A DNA stretch of 64,000 nt from Micromonospora thermarum (GCF_012034245.1 NZ_JAATEO010000004.1:186001-250000); one strand, 5' to 3'; numbered from the stretch's first letter, positions 8,298 to 17,456 are shown. Made by a program: numbers and translations. The notes: generated from the sequence alone by a model not told the origin.

Positions 8298-9401
8298 GTG
8301 AAGCTCCAGCGGCACGGCACTCTCGCCTGCCTCGCTCTTACCGCGACGCTCGCTCTCAGTGCATGCGGCTCGGACAACAACGAGCCTGCCAACCCGTCGG
8401 CCTCCGGGTCGTCCGCCGCGGCCGACTGCGCCACCGGCACGCTGAACGCCCAGGGCTCCTCGGCCCAGAAGAACGCCATGGCCGAGTGGATCAAGGCGTA
8501 CCAGCAGAAGTGCCAGGGTGTCACGATCAACTACGAGCCCTCGGGCTCCGGCGCCGGCATCGAAGCCTTCATCGCCGGCACCGCCGACTTCGCCGGCTCG
8601 GACTCCGCCCTCAAGGAGGACCAGCAGCCGAAGGCGGACGCGCGCTGCGCCACCGGCAAGGCCATCAACCTGCCGATGGTGATCGGCCCGGTCGCCGTCG
8701 CCTACAACCTGAACGGCGTGGAGAACCTCCAGCTGAAGCCGGCCACCCTGGCCAAGATCTTCGCTGGCAAGATCACCAAGTGGGACGACGCGGCGATCAA
8801 GGCGGACAACCCGGACGCCAAGCTGCCGGCCACCACCATCCAGACCGTGCACCGGTCGGACTCGTCCGGCACCACCGACAACTTCACCGACTTCCTCGCC
8901 AAGACCTCCGAAGCCGACTGGACCTTCGGTAAGGCCAAGGAGTGGAAGGCCCCGGGCGGCACCGGCGCCAAGGGCTCGGACGGCGTGGCCAGCGCGGTCA
9001 AGCAGGCCGACGGCGCCATCGGCTACATGGAGTGGTCGTTCGCCGAGAACGCCGACCTGGGCATCGCCAAGATCGGTAACGGCGCCGGCGAGTTCGCCGA
9101 GTTGACCGCCGAGGCGGCCGGCAAGACGATCGCCGGTGCCGAGGTCACGGGCCAGGGCAACGACCTCAAGATGAAGATCGACTACAACACCAAGGAGGCC
9201 GGGGCCTACCCGATCGTCCTGGTGACGTACGAGATCGTCTGCGAGAAGGGCACCGCCGCCGACAAGCTCAACCTGGTCAAGGGCTTCCTCGGCCACGCGG
9301 CCAGCACCGAGGGCCAGGCGGAGCTGACCGAGCTCGGCTACGCCCCGCTGCCGGAGACCGTCCGCACCAAGGTCGAGACCGCGGTCAAGAGCCTCTCCTG
9401 A
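8298..9401 (+). CDS. pstS: phosphate-binding lipoprotein PstS, second copy
   Basis: 367 residues, GTG start. The signal peptide ends in the lipobox LALSAC (Cys near residue 23), followed by a flexible Ser/Pro/Asn linker. The phosphate-binding loops are the same as in the first copy: GTLNAQGSSAQKNAMAEW, NYEPSGSGAGIEAFIAGTAD, LPMVIGPVAVAYNLNG and HRSDSSGTTDNFTDFLA. Lys-rich surface segments set it apart from the Arg-rich first copy. It delivers phosphate to PstCA. The PHO-box promoter lies immediately upstream and pstC follows after 47 bases, so this is the copy wired to phosphate starvation. Confidence 0.95.
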   Translation: MKLQRHGTLACLALTATLALSACGSDNNEPANPSASGSSAAADCATGTLNAQGSSAQKNAMAEWIKAYQQKCQGVTINYEPSGSGAGIEAFIAGTADFAGSDSALKEDQQPKADARCATGKAINLPMVIGPVAVAYNLNGVENLQLKPATLAKIFAGKITKWDDAAIKADNPDAKLPATTIQTVHRSDSSGTTDNFTDFLAKTSEADWTFGKAKEWKAPGGTGAKGSDGVASAVKQADGAIGYMEWSFAENADLGIAKIGNGAGEFAELTAEAAGKTIAGAEVTGQGNDLKMKIDYNTKEAGAYPIVLVTYEIVCEKGTAADKLNLVKGFLGHAASTEGQAELTELGYAPLPETVRTKVETAVKSLS

Positions 9402-9448
9402 CCGGATCCTGAACCACGCCATATTCCTCAATCGGAGCGAGCGAGCTG

Positions 9449-10540
9449 ATGGGTGACTACCCTTCCCGCTCGGCCAACGCCGGCACCGGCGGGACCCCCG
9501 TGACCGAAGGTCGCGAGTGGCCCGCCGGTGCCTCGGCGCGTGTGGCCGAGAACTCCTTCCACACCAGCGGCCCGAGCGGGAGCGGGCTGGGCGGCGGCGG
9601 TGCGTTGCCGCGCGCCCGCAGGTTCGGCGCGGAGCGGGCCTTCCGCGGCCTCACCATGGCCGCCGGGACCGCCGTCCTGGTCGTCATCGCGGCGATCGCG
9701 ATCTTCCTGGTCGCCAAGGCGGTGCCGGCGCTTCGGGCGAACACCGAGAACTTCTGGTCGTTCGAGGGCTGGTTCCCCAACGATGCCGAGCCGAAGTTCG
9801 GTATCGGCGCGCTCGCCTTCGGCACCGTGCTCAGCTCCGCACTCGCACTACTGGTCGCGGTGCCGATCGCCCTGGGCATCGCGCTCTACCTGTCGCACTA
9901 CGCACCGCGCCGGCTCGGGACGACGCTCGGCTTCCTGATCGACCTGCTGGCGGCCGTGCCCAGCGTCGTCTTCGGGCTCTGGGGGCGTGAGGTGTTCATC
10001 AACCCGGTCCGCGACTTCTCGGTCTGGCTGAACGAGTACTTCAGCTGGCTCCCGCTCTTCGGGGGCGACGGGCCCTTCGGACGGTCGATCCTGCTCGGCG
10101 CCCTGGTCCTGGCGATCATGGTGCTGCCGATCATCACCTCGCTCTCCCGTGAGGTGTTCCTCCAGACGCCGACCGCCAACGAGGAGGCCGCGCTCGCGCT
10201 CGGCGCGACCCGGTGGGAGATGATCCGCACGGCGGTCCTCCCGTACGGCCGTCCCGGCATCATCGCCGCGGTGATGCTCGGCCTGGGCCGGGCGCTGGGC
10301 GAGACGATCGCGCTGGCGCTGACCCTCGGCATCACCTTCGGCATCTCGTTCAACCTGATCGAGAACGGCGGCAACACGATCGCCGCCAACATCGCCAACG
10401 CGTTCGGCGAGGCGAACGAGACGGGTCGGGGCGCGCTGATCGCCTCCGGTCTGGTCCTCTTCGCCATCACGCTGATCGTCAACATCACGGCGCGGGCGAT
10501 CATCTACCGCCGCCGGGAGTTCACGGAGTCGGCCGCATGA
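9449..10540 (+). CDS. pstC: phosphate ABC transporter permease PstC
   Basis: 363 residues. A hydrophilic ~65-residue N-terminal extension is followed by six predicted helices (first near 70-95, LTMAAGTAVLVVIAAIAIFLV). The permease EAA loop is visible as EEAALALGATRWEMIRTAVLPYGRPGI, the contact site for PstB. With PstA it forms the membrane channel of the high-affinity phosphate importer. The ATG at 9449 follows a weak GGAG. The stop overlaps the pstA start as ATGA. Confidence 0.96.
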   Translation: MGDYPSRSANAGTGGTPVTEGREWPAGASARVAENSFHTSGPSGSGLGGGGALPRARRFGAERAFRGLTMAAGTAVLVVIAAIAIFLVAKAVPALRANTENFWSFEGWFPNDAEPKFGIGALAFGTVLSSALALLVAVPIALGIALYLSHYAPRRLGTTLGFLIDLLAAVPSVVFGLWGREVFINPVRDFSVWLNEYFSWLPLFGGDGPFGRSILLGALVLAIMVLPIITSLSREVFLQTPTANEEAALALGATRWEMIRTAVLPYGRPGIIAAVMLGLGRALGETIALALTLGITFGISFNLIENGGNTIAANIANAFGEANETGRGALIASGLVLFAITLIVNITARAIIYRRREFTESAA

Positions 10541-11625
10541 CCACCACCGTCACCTCGCACCGCACGCGCCCGCCGGCCCAGCCGCCGACGCTGCGGGCCC
10601 GCCGGCTGCCGAAGTACGTGGCACCGGCCATCGCGCTCGCCGCGCTGCTGGTCGCCGCGGCGATCGTGTACGGCGCCGGCATCGGCGGCCCGGTCCTGGT
10701 CGTGGTGATCGGGGCGCTGCTCTACCTGGGCGCGCTGTACGTCGCGGCGAACGTTGTGGAGGGCCGCCGGTCGGCCCGCAACCGCACCTGGAGCGCCCTG
10801 ATCCACTCGGCGTTCGTGCTGGCCGTCCTGCCGCTGGCCTCGGTGGTCTGGACGCTGGTCAGCAAGGGTCTGGAGCGGTTCGACGCCAACTTCTTCCTCA
10901 CCTCGATGAACAACATCGGGGCCCGGGACCCGGAGGGCGGCGCGTACCACGCCATCGTCGGCACCCTGCTCCAGGTCGGTATCGCGGCGCTGATCACGGT
11001 CCCGCTCGGCATCCTCTGCGCGATCTACGTGGTCGAGTACGGCCGGGGCAAGTTCGCCTTCGCCATCCGGTTCTTCGTCGACGTCATGACCGGCATCCCG
11101 TCGATCGTCGCCGGCCTGTTCATCCTGGCGTTCTGGGTGCTGATCGTCTCGCCGTACTTCAACGACGGGCGGCCGGGATTCTCCGGCTTCGCCGCGGCGT
11201 TGGCACTGAGCGTGCTGATGCTCCCGACCGTGGTCCGTTCCACGGAGGAGATGCTGCGCCTGGTCCCCGCGCCGCTGCGCGAGGGCGCGTACGCGTTGGG
11301 CGTACCGAAGTGGAAGACCATCCTGCGGATCGTTTTGCCCACCGCCCTGCCGGGCATCGTCACCGGTGTGATGCTCGCCATCGCCCGCGCGGCCGGCGAG
11401 ACGGCCCCGGTGCTGCTCGTCGCCGGCGGCGGCGCGGCGATCAACTTCAACCCGTTCGAGAACAACCAGTCGTCGCTGGCCCTCTTCGTCTACCAGCAGG
11501 CCGGTGACGCGTCCCGGTACGCGCCCGCGCGGGCCTGGACCGCGGCACTCACCCTGGTCGCCCTCGTGCTGATCCTGACGATCGCGGCGAAGCTGCTGGC
11601 CCGTCGCAACCGGCTCGGCCGATGA
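10537..11625 (+). CDS. pstA: phosphate ABC transporter permease PstA
   Basis: 362 residues. The start ATG (10537) overlaps the pstC stop. A short cytoplasmic Pro/Thr-rich N-terminus is followed by paired helices ([44 protein letters not shown]), then the PstA core with the coupling loop [28 protein letters not shown] and [17 protein letters not shown]. It is the second permease half of the phosphate importer. Two extra N-terminal helices compared with short PstA proteins are normal in actinomycetes. Confidence 0.96.
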   Translation: MTTTVTSHRTRPPAQPPTLRARRLPKYVAPAIALAALLVAAAIVYGAGIGGPVLVVVIGALLYLGALYVAANVVEGRRSARNRTWSALIHSAFVLAVLPLASVVWTLVSKGLERFDANFFLTSMNNIGARDPEGGAYHAIVGTLLQVGIAALITVPLGILCAIYVVEYGRGKFAFAIRFFVDVMTGIPSIVAGLFILAFWVLIVSPYFNDGRPGFSGFAAALALSVLMLPTVVRSTEEMLRLVPAPLREGAYALGVPKWKTILRIVLPTALPGIVTGVMLAIARAAGETAPVLLVAGGGAAINFNPFENNQSSLALFVYQQAGDASRYAPARAWTAALTLVALVLILTIAAKLLARRNRLGR

Positions 11626-11645
11626 ATTCCGGAGGTACCACCACC

Positions 11646-12422
11646 ATGGCCAAGCGCATCGAAGCCTCGAACGTCACCGCCTACTACGGCGGCTTCAAGG
11701 CCATCGAGAACATCAACCTGACCGTCGAGCCGAAGACCGTGACCGCCCTGATCGGGCCGTCCGGCTGCGGCAAGTCCACCTTCCTGCGGTCCATCAACCG
11801 GATGCACGAGGTGCTCCCCGGCGCCCGGGTCGAGGGCAGCCTGACCATCGACGGCCAGGACATCTACGACCGCGACGTGGACGTCACCGCGGTCCGCCGC
11901 ATGATCGGCATGGTCTTCCAGCGCCCCAACCCGTTCCCGACGATGAGCATCTACGAGAACGTGGTGGCCGGTCTGCGCCTCAACGGCGTGCGCCGCAAGT
12001 CGATCCTGGACGAGGCGGCCGAGAAGGCGCTCCGCTCGGCGAACCTGTGGGACGAGGTGAAGGACCGGCTCGGCAAGCCCGGCGCCGGCCTCTCCGGCGG
12101 TCAGCAGCAGCGGCTCTGCATCGCCCGCACCATCGCGGTCGAGCCGCAGGTGGTCCTGATGGACGAGCCCTGCTCCGCGCTCGACCCGATCTCGACGCTG
12201 GCCATCGAGGACCTGATGTTCCAGCTCAAGGACAAGTTCACGATCATCATCGTCACGCACAACATGCAGCAGGCCGCGCGTGTGTCGGACCGGACCGCCT
12301 TCTTCTCCATCGAGAAGACCGGCGACCCGGGCCGCCTCATCGAGTACGACAACACGCAGAAGATCTTCAGCAACCCGAGCGTGAAGAAGACCGAGGACTA
12401 CATCACGGGCCGCTTCGGCTGA
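11646..12422 (+). CDS. pstB: phosphate ABC transporter ATPase PstB
   Basis: 258 residues. Walker A is GPSGCGKST (about 36-44), followed by [19 protein letters not shown], the Q-loop region [18 protein letters not shown] typical of PstB, signature [16 protein letters not shown], Walker [14 protein letters not shown] and the switch histidine in [11 protein letters not shown]. It hydrolyses ATP to drive phosphate import through PstCA. The ATG at 11646 is preferred to the ATG at 11622 because GGAGG (11631-11635) precedes it. The gene closes the pst operon and a strong terminator follows. Confidence 0.97.
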   Translation: MAKRIEASNVTAYYGGFKAIENINLTVEPKTVTALIGPSGCGKSTFLRSINRMHEVLPGARVEGSLTIDGQDIYDRDVDVTAVRRMIGMVFQRPNPFPTMSIYENVVAGLRLNGVRRKSILDEAAEKALRSANLWDEVKDRLGKPGAGLSGGQQQRLCIARTIAVEPQVVLMDEPCSALDPISTLAIEDLMFQLKDKFTIIIVTHNMQQAARVSDRTAFFSIEKTGDPGRLIEYDNTQKIFSNPSVKKTEDYITGRFG

Positions 12423-12460
12423 GCCGCGTGCCCGGTCACCGGGACCCCGCGCAGATTCAC

Positions 12461-12499
12461 GAAAGAGTGGCCGTTCCCGCGGGAATGGCCACTCTTTCG
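12461..12499. terminator. bidirectional terminator between pstB and the Nudix gene
   Basis: Nearly perfect inverted repeat: GAAAGAGTGGCCGTTCCC pairs with GGGAATGGCCACTCTTTC (one G-T pair), with almost no loop. It lies 38 bases past pstB and 14 bases before the end of the convergent Nudix gene, so it can serve both transcripts. Confidence 0.85.
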
Positions 12500-12513
12500 C
12501 TGTGCGAGGGCGC

Positions 12514-13347
12514 TCAGCCGAGGACGAAGCGGGCTTCGCCGTCGGGGCGGAGGTCGAGGTGGGGGGCGACCGGGGTGGCCGGGTCGCGGGTCGCCGAGGC
12601 CGCCGCGACAGCGTCCAGGTCCCCGCACGCCGCGACCTGGCCGAGGGTGACCAGCGTGGGCGGGAGCATCGTCAGCTCGCCGGCCCCGGCCCGGGCGCCG
12701 GCGTCCGCCGGGCGGATCCACAGCGTCCGGTCGGCCTCGCCGGAGACGTCCCGGGTCCGCTGTCCCGCCGGCAGCAGGGCGACAAAGAAGTACGTGTCGA
12801 AGCGGCGCGGCTCGAACTCGGGCGTGATCCACCGGCTCCACGGCAGCAGCAGGTCGGACCGGAGGGTGAGGCCACGGTCGGCGAGCAGGTCCGCGAAGCC
12901 CACGTCACGCCGTTCCAGGGCGACCCGGGCCGCCTCCCAGTCGTCCCCGCTCACGTCGCCCACCACCGTGCCGGCGTCCGGGCCGGCGAGCAGGACGCCC
13001 GCCTCCTCGAACACCTCGCGGGCGGCGGCGCACACCACCGCCTGCGCGGCCTCCGGAGCCAGGCCGAGCCGGACGCCCCACTCCGCCGGGGTGGGGCCCG
13101 CCCAGCCCACGTGGGCCGCCGAGTCCGACGGGTCGACCCCGCCGCCGGGGAAGGCGTACATGCCGCCGAAGGCCATCGCGGCGACCCGGCGGATCAGGTA
13201 CACCTCGAAGCCGGGCGTGGCCGGCCGGAGCAGCAGCACCGTGGCCGCCACCCTGGGCACCGCCGGGGTGCCGCCCTCCGCGTGGAACCGGCGGGCGTGC
13301 TCCACGAGCGCCGGCGGTGCGGGGAAGCCGTCGGGGTCGATCGTCAT
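12514..13347 (-). CDS. Nudix hydrolase
   Basis: 277 residues. The Nudix fold begins at about residue 30 (VPRVAATVLLLRPATPGFEVYLIRR) with YAFPGGGVDPSDS. The catalytic box is split by an insertion of some 35 residues and resumes with AAREVFEEAGVLLA, which keeps the REx2EE metal-binding residues. This long-insert form resembles the mammalian NUDT19 (RP2p) group that cleaves CoA derivatives; the substrate here is not known. The ATG at 13347 lies 6 nt downstream of a TAGGCT box, suggesting a leaderless transcript. Confidence 0.85.
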   Translation of the reverse strand: MTIDPDGFPAPPALVEHARRFHAEGGTPAVPRVAATVLLLRPATPGFEVYLIRRVAAMAFGGMYAFPGGGVDPSDSAAHVGWAGPTPAEWGVRLGLAPEAAQAVVCAAAREVFEEAGVLLAGPDAGTVVGDVSGDDWEAARVALERRDVGFADLLADRGLTLRSDLLLPWSRWITPEFEPRRFDTYFFVALLPAGQRTRDVSGEADRTLWIRPADAGARAGAGELTMLPPTLVTLGQVAACGDLDAVAAASATRDPATPVAPHLDLRPDGEARFVLG

Positions 13348-13493
13348 GCGGCGAGCCTAGGGCATGCCCCGGAAGCGCCCACCGGCCTGCACCGGGCCCG
13401 CTCGGCTCGACCGGCCTCGCGGGAGCACACCGCGGTTCCCGGCTGCCGGAACGGGCGCCGGCCACCCTGGGCTCCTTCGCTAGCGTGGCCGCC

Positions 13494-14462
13494 ATGACTC
13501 GATGGGGCATCCTCGCCACCGGCCACATCGCCGGGCGCTTCGCCGAAGACCTCCGGCTGGTGCCGGACGCCGAACTGGTCGCTGTCGGTTCACGGACCGC
13601 CGAGAGCGCGGAGCGGTTCGCGCGGCGGCACGGCGCACCCCGGGCGTACGCCTCCTGGTCGGAGCTGGCGGCGGACCCCGATCTGGACGTGATCTACGTG
13701 GCCACGCCCCACGCCGCCCACCACGAGGCCGCCCTGACCTGCCTGCGGGCCGGGCGGGCGGTGCTGCTGGAGAAGCCGTTCACCCTCGACCTGGCCACCA
13801 GCCGCGAGCTGGTGGAGACGGCGCGCGGGGCCGCCGTCTTCCTGATGGAGGCCATGTGGATGCGCACCAACCCGCTCATCCGGCGGGTGTGCGAACTGGT
13901 CGCCGACGGGGCGATCGGCACGGTCACGAGCGTGCGGGCCGACTTCGGGGCGGGCGGGCCGTTCCCGCCCGAGCACCGGATGCGGGCCCGCGCCCTCGGT
14001 GGCGGCGCGCTGCTCGACCTGGGGGTGTACCCGGTCAGCCTGGCCCACCTCCTGCTCGGGGTGCCCGACCACGTCCACGCGTGGGCGAAGATCAGCCCGG
14101 AGGGCGTGGACGAGAACACCGGGATCGTCCTCGGGTACGACTCGGGCGCGGTCGCCACCCTCAGCTGCGGCATGGTCGGCGCGACGCCGCTGACCGCCTC
14201 GATCACCGGTACGGAGGGCCGGATCGACCTGCCGGAGCCGTTCTACCGTCCCGGGTCGGTGACCCTGCACCGGGCCGGCGCCGAGCCGGAGACGATCGGC
14301 GCGGAGCTGGTGGGCAACGGCTACCAGGACGAGGCGGCCGAGGTGCAGCGCTGCCTCGCCGAGGGCCTGCTGGAGAGCCCGCTGGTCCCGCACTCGGCGA
14401 CCCTGGAGATCATGGCCCTGCTGGACGGCATCCGCGCCCGGATCGGCGTCGAGTACGTGTGA
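13494..14462 (+). CDS. Gfo/Idh/MocA-family oxidoreductase
   Basis: 322 residues. An N-terminal NAD(P)-binding fold (WGILATGHIAGRFAEDL, about residues 4-20; DLDVIYVATPHAAHHEAAL; LLEKPFTLDLATSREL with the conserved E-K-P) is followed by the mixed alpha/beta domain (AVFLMEAMWMRTNPLIRRV, GGGALLDLGVYPVSLA). It resembles trans-1,2-dihydrobenzene-1,2-diol or glucose-fructose-type dehydrogenases acting on a sugar or cyclitol; the real substrate is unknown. The ATG at 13494 follows TAGCGT (13481-13486) by 7 nt, so it is probably leaderless. It is divergent from the Nudix gene and closed by a strong terminator. Confidence 0.88.
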   Translation: MTRWGILATGHIAGRFAEDLRLVPDAELVAVGSRTAESAERFARRHGAPRAYASWSELAADPDLDVIYVATPHAAHHEAALTCLRAGRAVLLEKPFTLDLATSRELVETARGAAVFLMEAMWMRTNPLIRRVCELVADGAIGTVTSVRADFGAGGPFPPEHRMRARALGGGALLDLGVYPVSLAHLLLGVPDHVHAWAKISPEGVDENTGIVLGYDSGAVATLSCGMVGATPLTASITGTEGRIDLPEPFYRPGSVTLHRAGAEPETIGAELVGNGYQDEAAEVQRCLAEGLLESPLVPHSATLEIMALLDGIRARIGVEYV

Positions 14463-14504
14463 ACGGGAGGGGCCCCCGGTCGATCGACCGGGGGCCCCTC
14501 CCGT
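14463..14504. terminator. bidirectional terminator (42-bp perfect palindrome)
   Basis: Perfect inverted repeat centred at 14483/14484 with arms of up to 19-21 bp (ACGGGAGGGGCCCCCGGT and its complement). It begins one base after the oxidoreductase stop and ends 8 bases before the end of the convergent phosphate-transporter gene. Confidence 0.9.
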
Positions 14505-14512
14505 CGGCCGGC

Positions 14513-15517
14513 TCAGCTGAAGAGCGGGCGGGCCAGGAAGTACATCAGGGCGCCGATGGAGCCGGCGGCGGGGAAGGTCAGGACCCACGCGCCGATGATG
14601 TTGCCCGCGACGCCCCACCGGACGGCGGAGAGCCGCTTGGTGGCACCCACACCCATGATCGCCGAGGTGATCGTGTGGGTGGTGGAGATCGGTGCGCCGA
14701 GCACCAGCGCGTTGAAGTACAGCACCGAGCTGGCCACGGTCTCCGCGGCGAAGCCCTCCGGCGGGCGCAGGTCGATGATCTTCCGACCCAGCGTCCGGAT
14801 GATCCGCCAGCCACCGGCGTACGTGCCGGCGGCGAGGACGGCGGCCGAGGTCCAGAATGCCCACTCCGGGATGAAGGTGGCGTCGTCCTGGTAGCCGCCG
14901 ACGTAGAGCGCGAGCACCACGATGCCGATGGTCTTCGCGGCGTCCTGCATGCCGTGGCCGACCGACATGGCGGCGGCCGAGGCGGTCTGCGCCCAGCGGA
15001 AGCCCCGGTTGAGCTTGCCCGGGTGCCCCTTCCGGAAGATCCACTGCACGGCGATCATCACGATGTAGCCGAGCAGGAAGCCGACCATCGGCGACAGGAT
15101 CATCGGGATGATGACGCTCTCGCCGATGCCGGTCCACAGCACCGTGCCGGACGCGGCGATGGTCGAGCCGACCAGGCCGCCGATCAGGGCGTGGGACGAG
15201 GACGACGGCAGGCCGAAGTACCAGGTGATGATGTTCCAGACGATGGCGCCGATGACACCGGCGAAGACGATGCCGAGGCTGGCCTGGCCGGTCGGTAGCT
15301 TGACCAGGCCGCTGCCGACGGTCTTGGCCACCTCGGCGCCGAAGTGGGCGCCGATGAAGTTGCCGACCGCCGCCATGGCCAGGGCCACCCGGGGTGTCAG
15401 CGCCCGGGTCGAGATGCTGGTCGCGATCGCGTTGGCGGCGTCGTGGAAGCCGTTCGTGTAGTCGAACAGCAGGGCCACCGCGATCACCGCCAGCACGGCG
15501 ATGAGTTCGGGACTCAC
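14513..15517 (-). CDS. pit: low-affinity inorganic phosphate transporter (PiT family)
   Basis: 334 residues, about ten hydrophobic helices. The PiT signature occurs near the N-terminus (ALLFDYTNGFHDAANAIATS, residues ~16-35) and again in the second half (AAAMSVGHGMQDAAKTIG), the inverted repeat typical of the family; FGLPSSSSHALIGGL and GAPISTTHTITSAIMG are the paired re-entrant loops. It imports phosphate, often as a metal-phosphate complex, using an ion gradient. The GTG start lies 4 bases after the DUF47 stop, so the pair is co-transcribed. It lies beside the pst operon, as pitH1 does in Streptomyces. Confidence 0.94.
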   Translation of the reverse strand: MSPELIAVLAVIAVALLFDYTNGFHDAANAIATSISTRALTPRVALAMAAVGNFIGAHFGAEVAKTVGSGLVKLPTGQASLGIVFAGVIGAIVWNIITWYFGLPSSSSHALIGGLVGSTIAASGTVLWTGIGESVIIPMILSPMVGFLLGYIVMIAVQWIFRKGHPGKLNRGFRWAQTASAAAMSVGHGMQDAAKTIGIVVLALYVGGYQDDATFIPEWAFWTSAAVLAAGTYAGGWRIIRTLGRKIIDLRPPEGFAAETVASSVLYFNALVLGAPISTTHTITSAIMGVGATKRLSAVRWGVAGNIIGAWVLTFPAAGSIGALMYFLARPLFS

Positions 15518-15521
15518 AGGA

Positions 15522-16148
15522 TCAGGACTCCTTGACCGCGATGGTCTCGACGGTGTTGGCCACGTGCTCGAAGGCGTCGCAGGCGGCCTCCAGCTCGTCG
15601 GCGACCTCCTTCATCTTCAGCACGGTCAGTGCGTCGTACTCGCCGGAGAAGAGGCGGACCAGCAGCATCCGGTACGCCTGGTCGCCGTCGTTCTCGAGCC
15701 GGTTGCACTCGATCCAGTAGTCCTCGAGGGCCTTCATGGTCTTCAGCCGGGGCATCGCCTCGGCGGTCAGCTTCGCCTGCTGGTCCAGGACGTTGACCAG
15801 CTCGTGCATCTCCCGCGGCAGCGAGGGGAGCTTGGTCAGGCCGTAGAGGTAGAGCAGGTTGCCGACCGCCTCCAGGTGGTCCATCACGTCGTCCAGCTGC
15901 GAGCCCAGCCGGTAGATGTCCTCGCGGTCGAACGGCGTGATGAAGGTGGAGTTGATCTTCTTGAACAGCTCGTGGGTGATCTGGTCGCTGTCGTGCTCGA
16001 CCTCGGTCAGCCGCTCGCTCACCGACTGCACCTCGACGCCCGGCAGGGCCAGCTCGTTGAGCAGCTCGGTGCCCCGCACCAGGTTGTGCGCGGCCCTGGT
16101 GAAGAGCTCGTAGAAGGCGCCCTCGTTCGGGCGGAAGGAAAACTTCAC
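15522..16148 (-). CDS. PhoU-like Pit accessory protein (DUF47)
   Basis: 208 residues, all helical, starting MKFSFRPNEGAFYELFTRAA. The metal-contact motifs of the PhoU/DUF47 fold are visible: EVEHDSDQITHELFKKINSTF, TPFDREDIYRLGSQLDDVMD and ECNRLENDGDQAYRML. This protein regularly precedes PiT transporters and is thought to regulate them; true PhoU proteins act on Pst and PhoR instead. A TAGCAT box (16209-16214, minus strand) about 60 bases upstream is a plausible -10. A PHO-box-like repeat lies about 130 bases upstream. Confidence 0.9.
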   Translation of the reverse strand: MKFSFRPNEGAFYELFTRAAHNLVRGTELLNELALPGVEVQSVSERLTEVEHDSDQITHELFKKINSTFITPFDREDIYRLGSQLDDVMDHLEAVGNLLYLYGLTKLPSLPREMHELVNVLDQQAKLTAEAMPRLKTMKALEDYWIECNRLENDGDQAYRMLLVRLFSGEYDALTVLKMKEVADELEAACDAFEHVANTVETIAVKES

Positions 16149-16264
16149 AGCACGGACCTCGTCGTGTCGGTGGAAGGGTGGCGGCCGCCCCGGGGCGCCC
16201 GCCAGGGAATGCTAGGTGCCCCCAGATCCAGGAATTCGCCGGCCCACCACTGGCCAGGTGGCAT

Positions 16265-17248
16265 TTACTGCTCGTTCACCTTCCGTTCACCTTCATTGGT
16301 TTCCTCAAACCCCAACAGCCGCTCCCGTTCCCGTCGGACGTCGAAATCGGCAGCCGGATACCCGAGAGCGAGAGTGTCGAACGTCTCCCGCAACAGGTGC
16401 GCGACCGCCCAGTCCCGGTACCACTTGCGGTCCGCGGGCACCACATACCAGGGCGCCGCGTCCGTGCCGCAGCGGCTCAGCGCCTCCGCGTACGCGGCCT
16501 GGTAGTCGTCCCAGCGGGTCCGGGCGTCGATGTCGGAAGGGTCGTACTTCCAGTGCTTGCGGGGGTCGTCCAGGCGTTCCAGCAGCCGCCGGCCCTGTTC
16601 GGCGTACGAGATGTGCAGGAGCACCTTGACCAGGGCCACCCCGGCGTCGACCAACTCCCGCTCGAAGGCGTTGATCTCGTCGTACCGGGCCTGCCAGGTC
16701 GCCTCGGGCACCAGGGACTCGACCCGGGCGACCAGCACGTCCTCGTAGTGCGACCGGTTGAAGACACCCACGTACCCGGGCGGCGGCAGCGCGCGCCGGA
16801 TGCGCCACAGGAAGTCGTGCCGCAACTCCTCGGGGGTGGGCGGGCCGAACGACCGGATGTGGAGGCCGAGCGGGTTCATCGCGCCGGCCACCCGCTTCAC
16901 CGTGCCGTCCTTGCCACCACAGTCCATCGCCTGGAGCACGAGCAGCACCCGGGGCGCCCCCACCGCCCCGGCGCTCGTGCCCGCCACGGCCTCCGTGCCA
17001 CCCGCCGCCCCGGCCCGGGCCTTCGCGGTGGCGAAGAGCATCTCCTGCTGGCGGGCCAGGTCGTCACCGAGCAGCCGGACCTGCGTGCGGGCCCAGCCCT
17101 TGCGGTCCTCGCCCGTCACGTCCCGCCCCGGCAACCCCGGCGTCGACCGCGGGTCGACCGCGCCCAGGCCACCCGGGCCGCCCCGCAGCAACTCCCGCAT
17201 CGGCCCGCCCCCGGGCCGCACCACCGAGGCCGCGTCGCTCCCAGTCAT
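16265..17248 (-). CDS. ppk2: polyphosphate kinase 2 family protein
   Basis: 327 residues. The PPK2 core is clear: VLLVLQAMDCGGKDGTVKRV (Walker A-like, near residue 110), PPTPEELRHDFLWRI, FNRSHYEDVLVARV (Walker B-like region), ERELVDAGVALVKVLLHIS and the lid RTRWDDYQAAYAEAL. It transfers phosphate between polyphosphate and nucleotides; the sequence does not settle whether AMP, ADP or GDP is preferred. The ATG at 17248 was chosen because upstream codons run into an intergenic palindrome. It follows the phosphate-transport genes, fitting phosphate storage. The 3' end overlaps a PHO-box-like repeat on the other strand. Confidence 0.9.
   Translation of the reverse strand: MTGSDAASVVRPGGGPMRELLRGGPGGLGAVDPRSTPGLPGRDVTGEDRKGWARTQVRLLGDDLARQQEMLFATAKARAGAAGGTEAVAGTSAGAVGAPRVLLVLQAMDCGGKDGTVKRVAGAMNPLGLHIRSFGPPTPEELRHDFLWRIRRALPPPGYVGVFNRSHYEDVLVARVESLVPEATWQARYDEINAFERELVDAGVALVKVLLHISYAEQGRRLLERLDDPRKHWKYDPSDIDARTRWDDYQAAYAEALSRCGTDAAPWYVVPADRKWYRDWAVAHLLRETFDTLALGYPAADFDVRRERERLLGFEETNEGERKVNEQ
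16274..16295 (+). promoter_or_regulatory. PHO-box-like direct repeat upstream of the DUF47-pit operon
   Basis: Two consecutive 11-nt units, GTTCACCTTCC (16274-16284) and GTTCACCTTCA (16285-16295), match the units ahead of pstS. They overlap the last codons of ppk2 and lie about 130 bases upstream of the DUF47 start, in inverse orientation to that gene. A PhoP site acting on the Pit operon, or ending ppk2 transcription, is an inference. Confidence 0.65.
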
Positions 17249-17301
17249 CCCCGGATCATCACCCAGCCCGCCCGAGACCGCTCGGCGAGCGCACCGCACG
17301 C

Positions 17302-17376
17302 GCCGATCATGGAGTTGTGGTGGGCGGAAAGCCCTCATTCACGGCCTTTGTCAGGCACCACAGCTCCATGATCGGC
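17302..17376. repeat. intergenic GATC-flanked palindrome (REP-like), A
   Basis: Long inverted repeat between ppk2 and the sigma-factor gene: GATCATGGAGTTGTGGTG (17305-17322) pairs with CACCACAGCTCCATGATC (17356-17373) with one mismatch, and GCC/GGC extends both ends. The 33-nt middle can fold further. It resembles three or four other intergenic palindromes in this window. Confidence 0.75.
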
Positions 17377-17456
17377 GGTAACTCTCGTCACGTTCGGCAC
17401 CGTTGGGGTGTCCTGTGGGCGGGAGAATTGACGTCCGCGGAGAGGGAGGCGGACGC

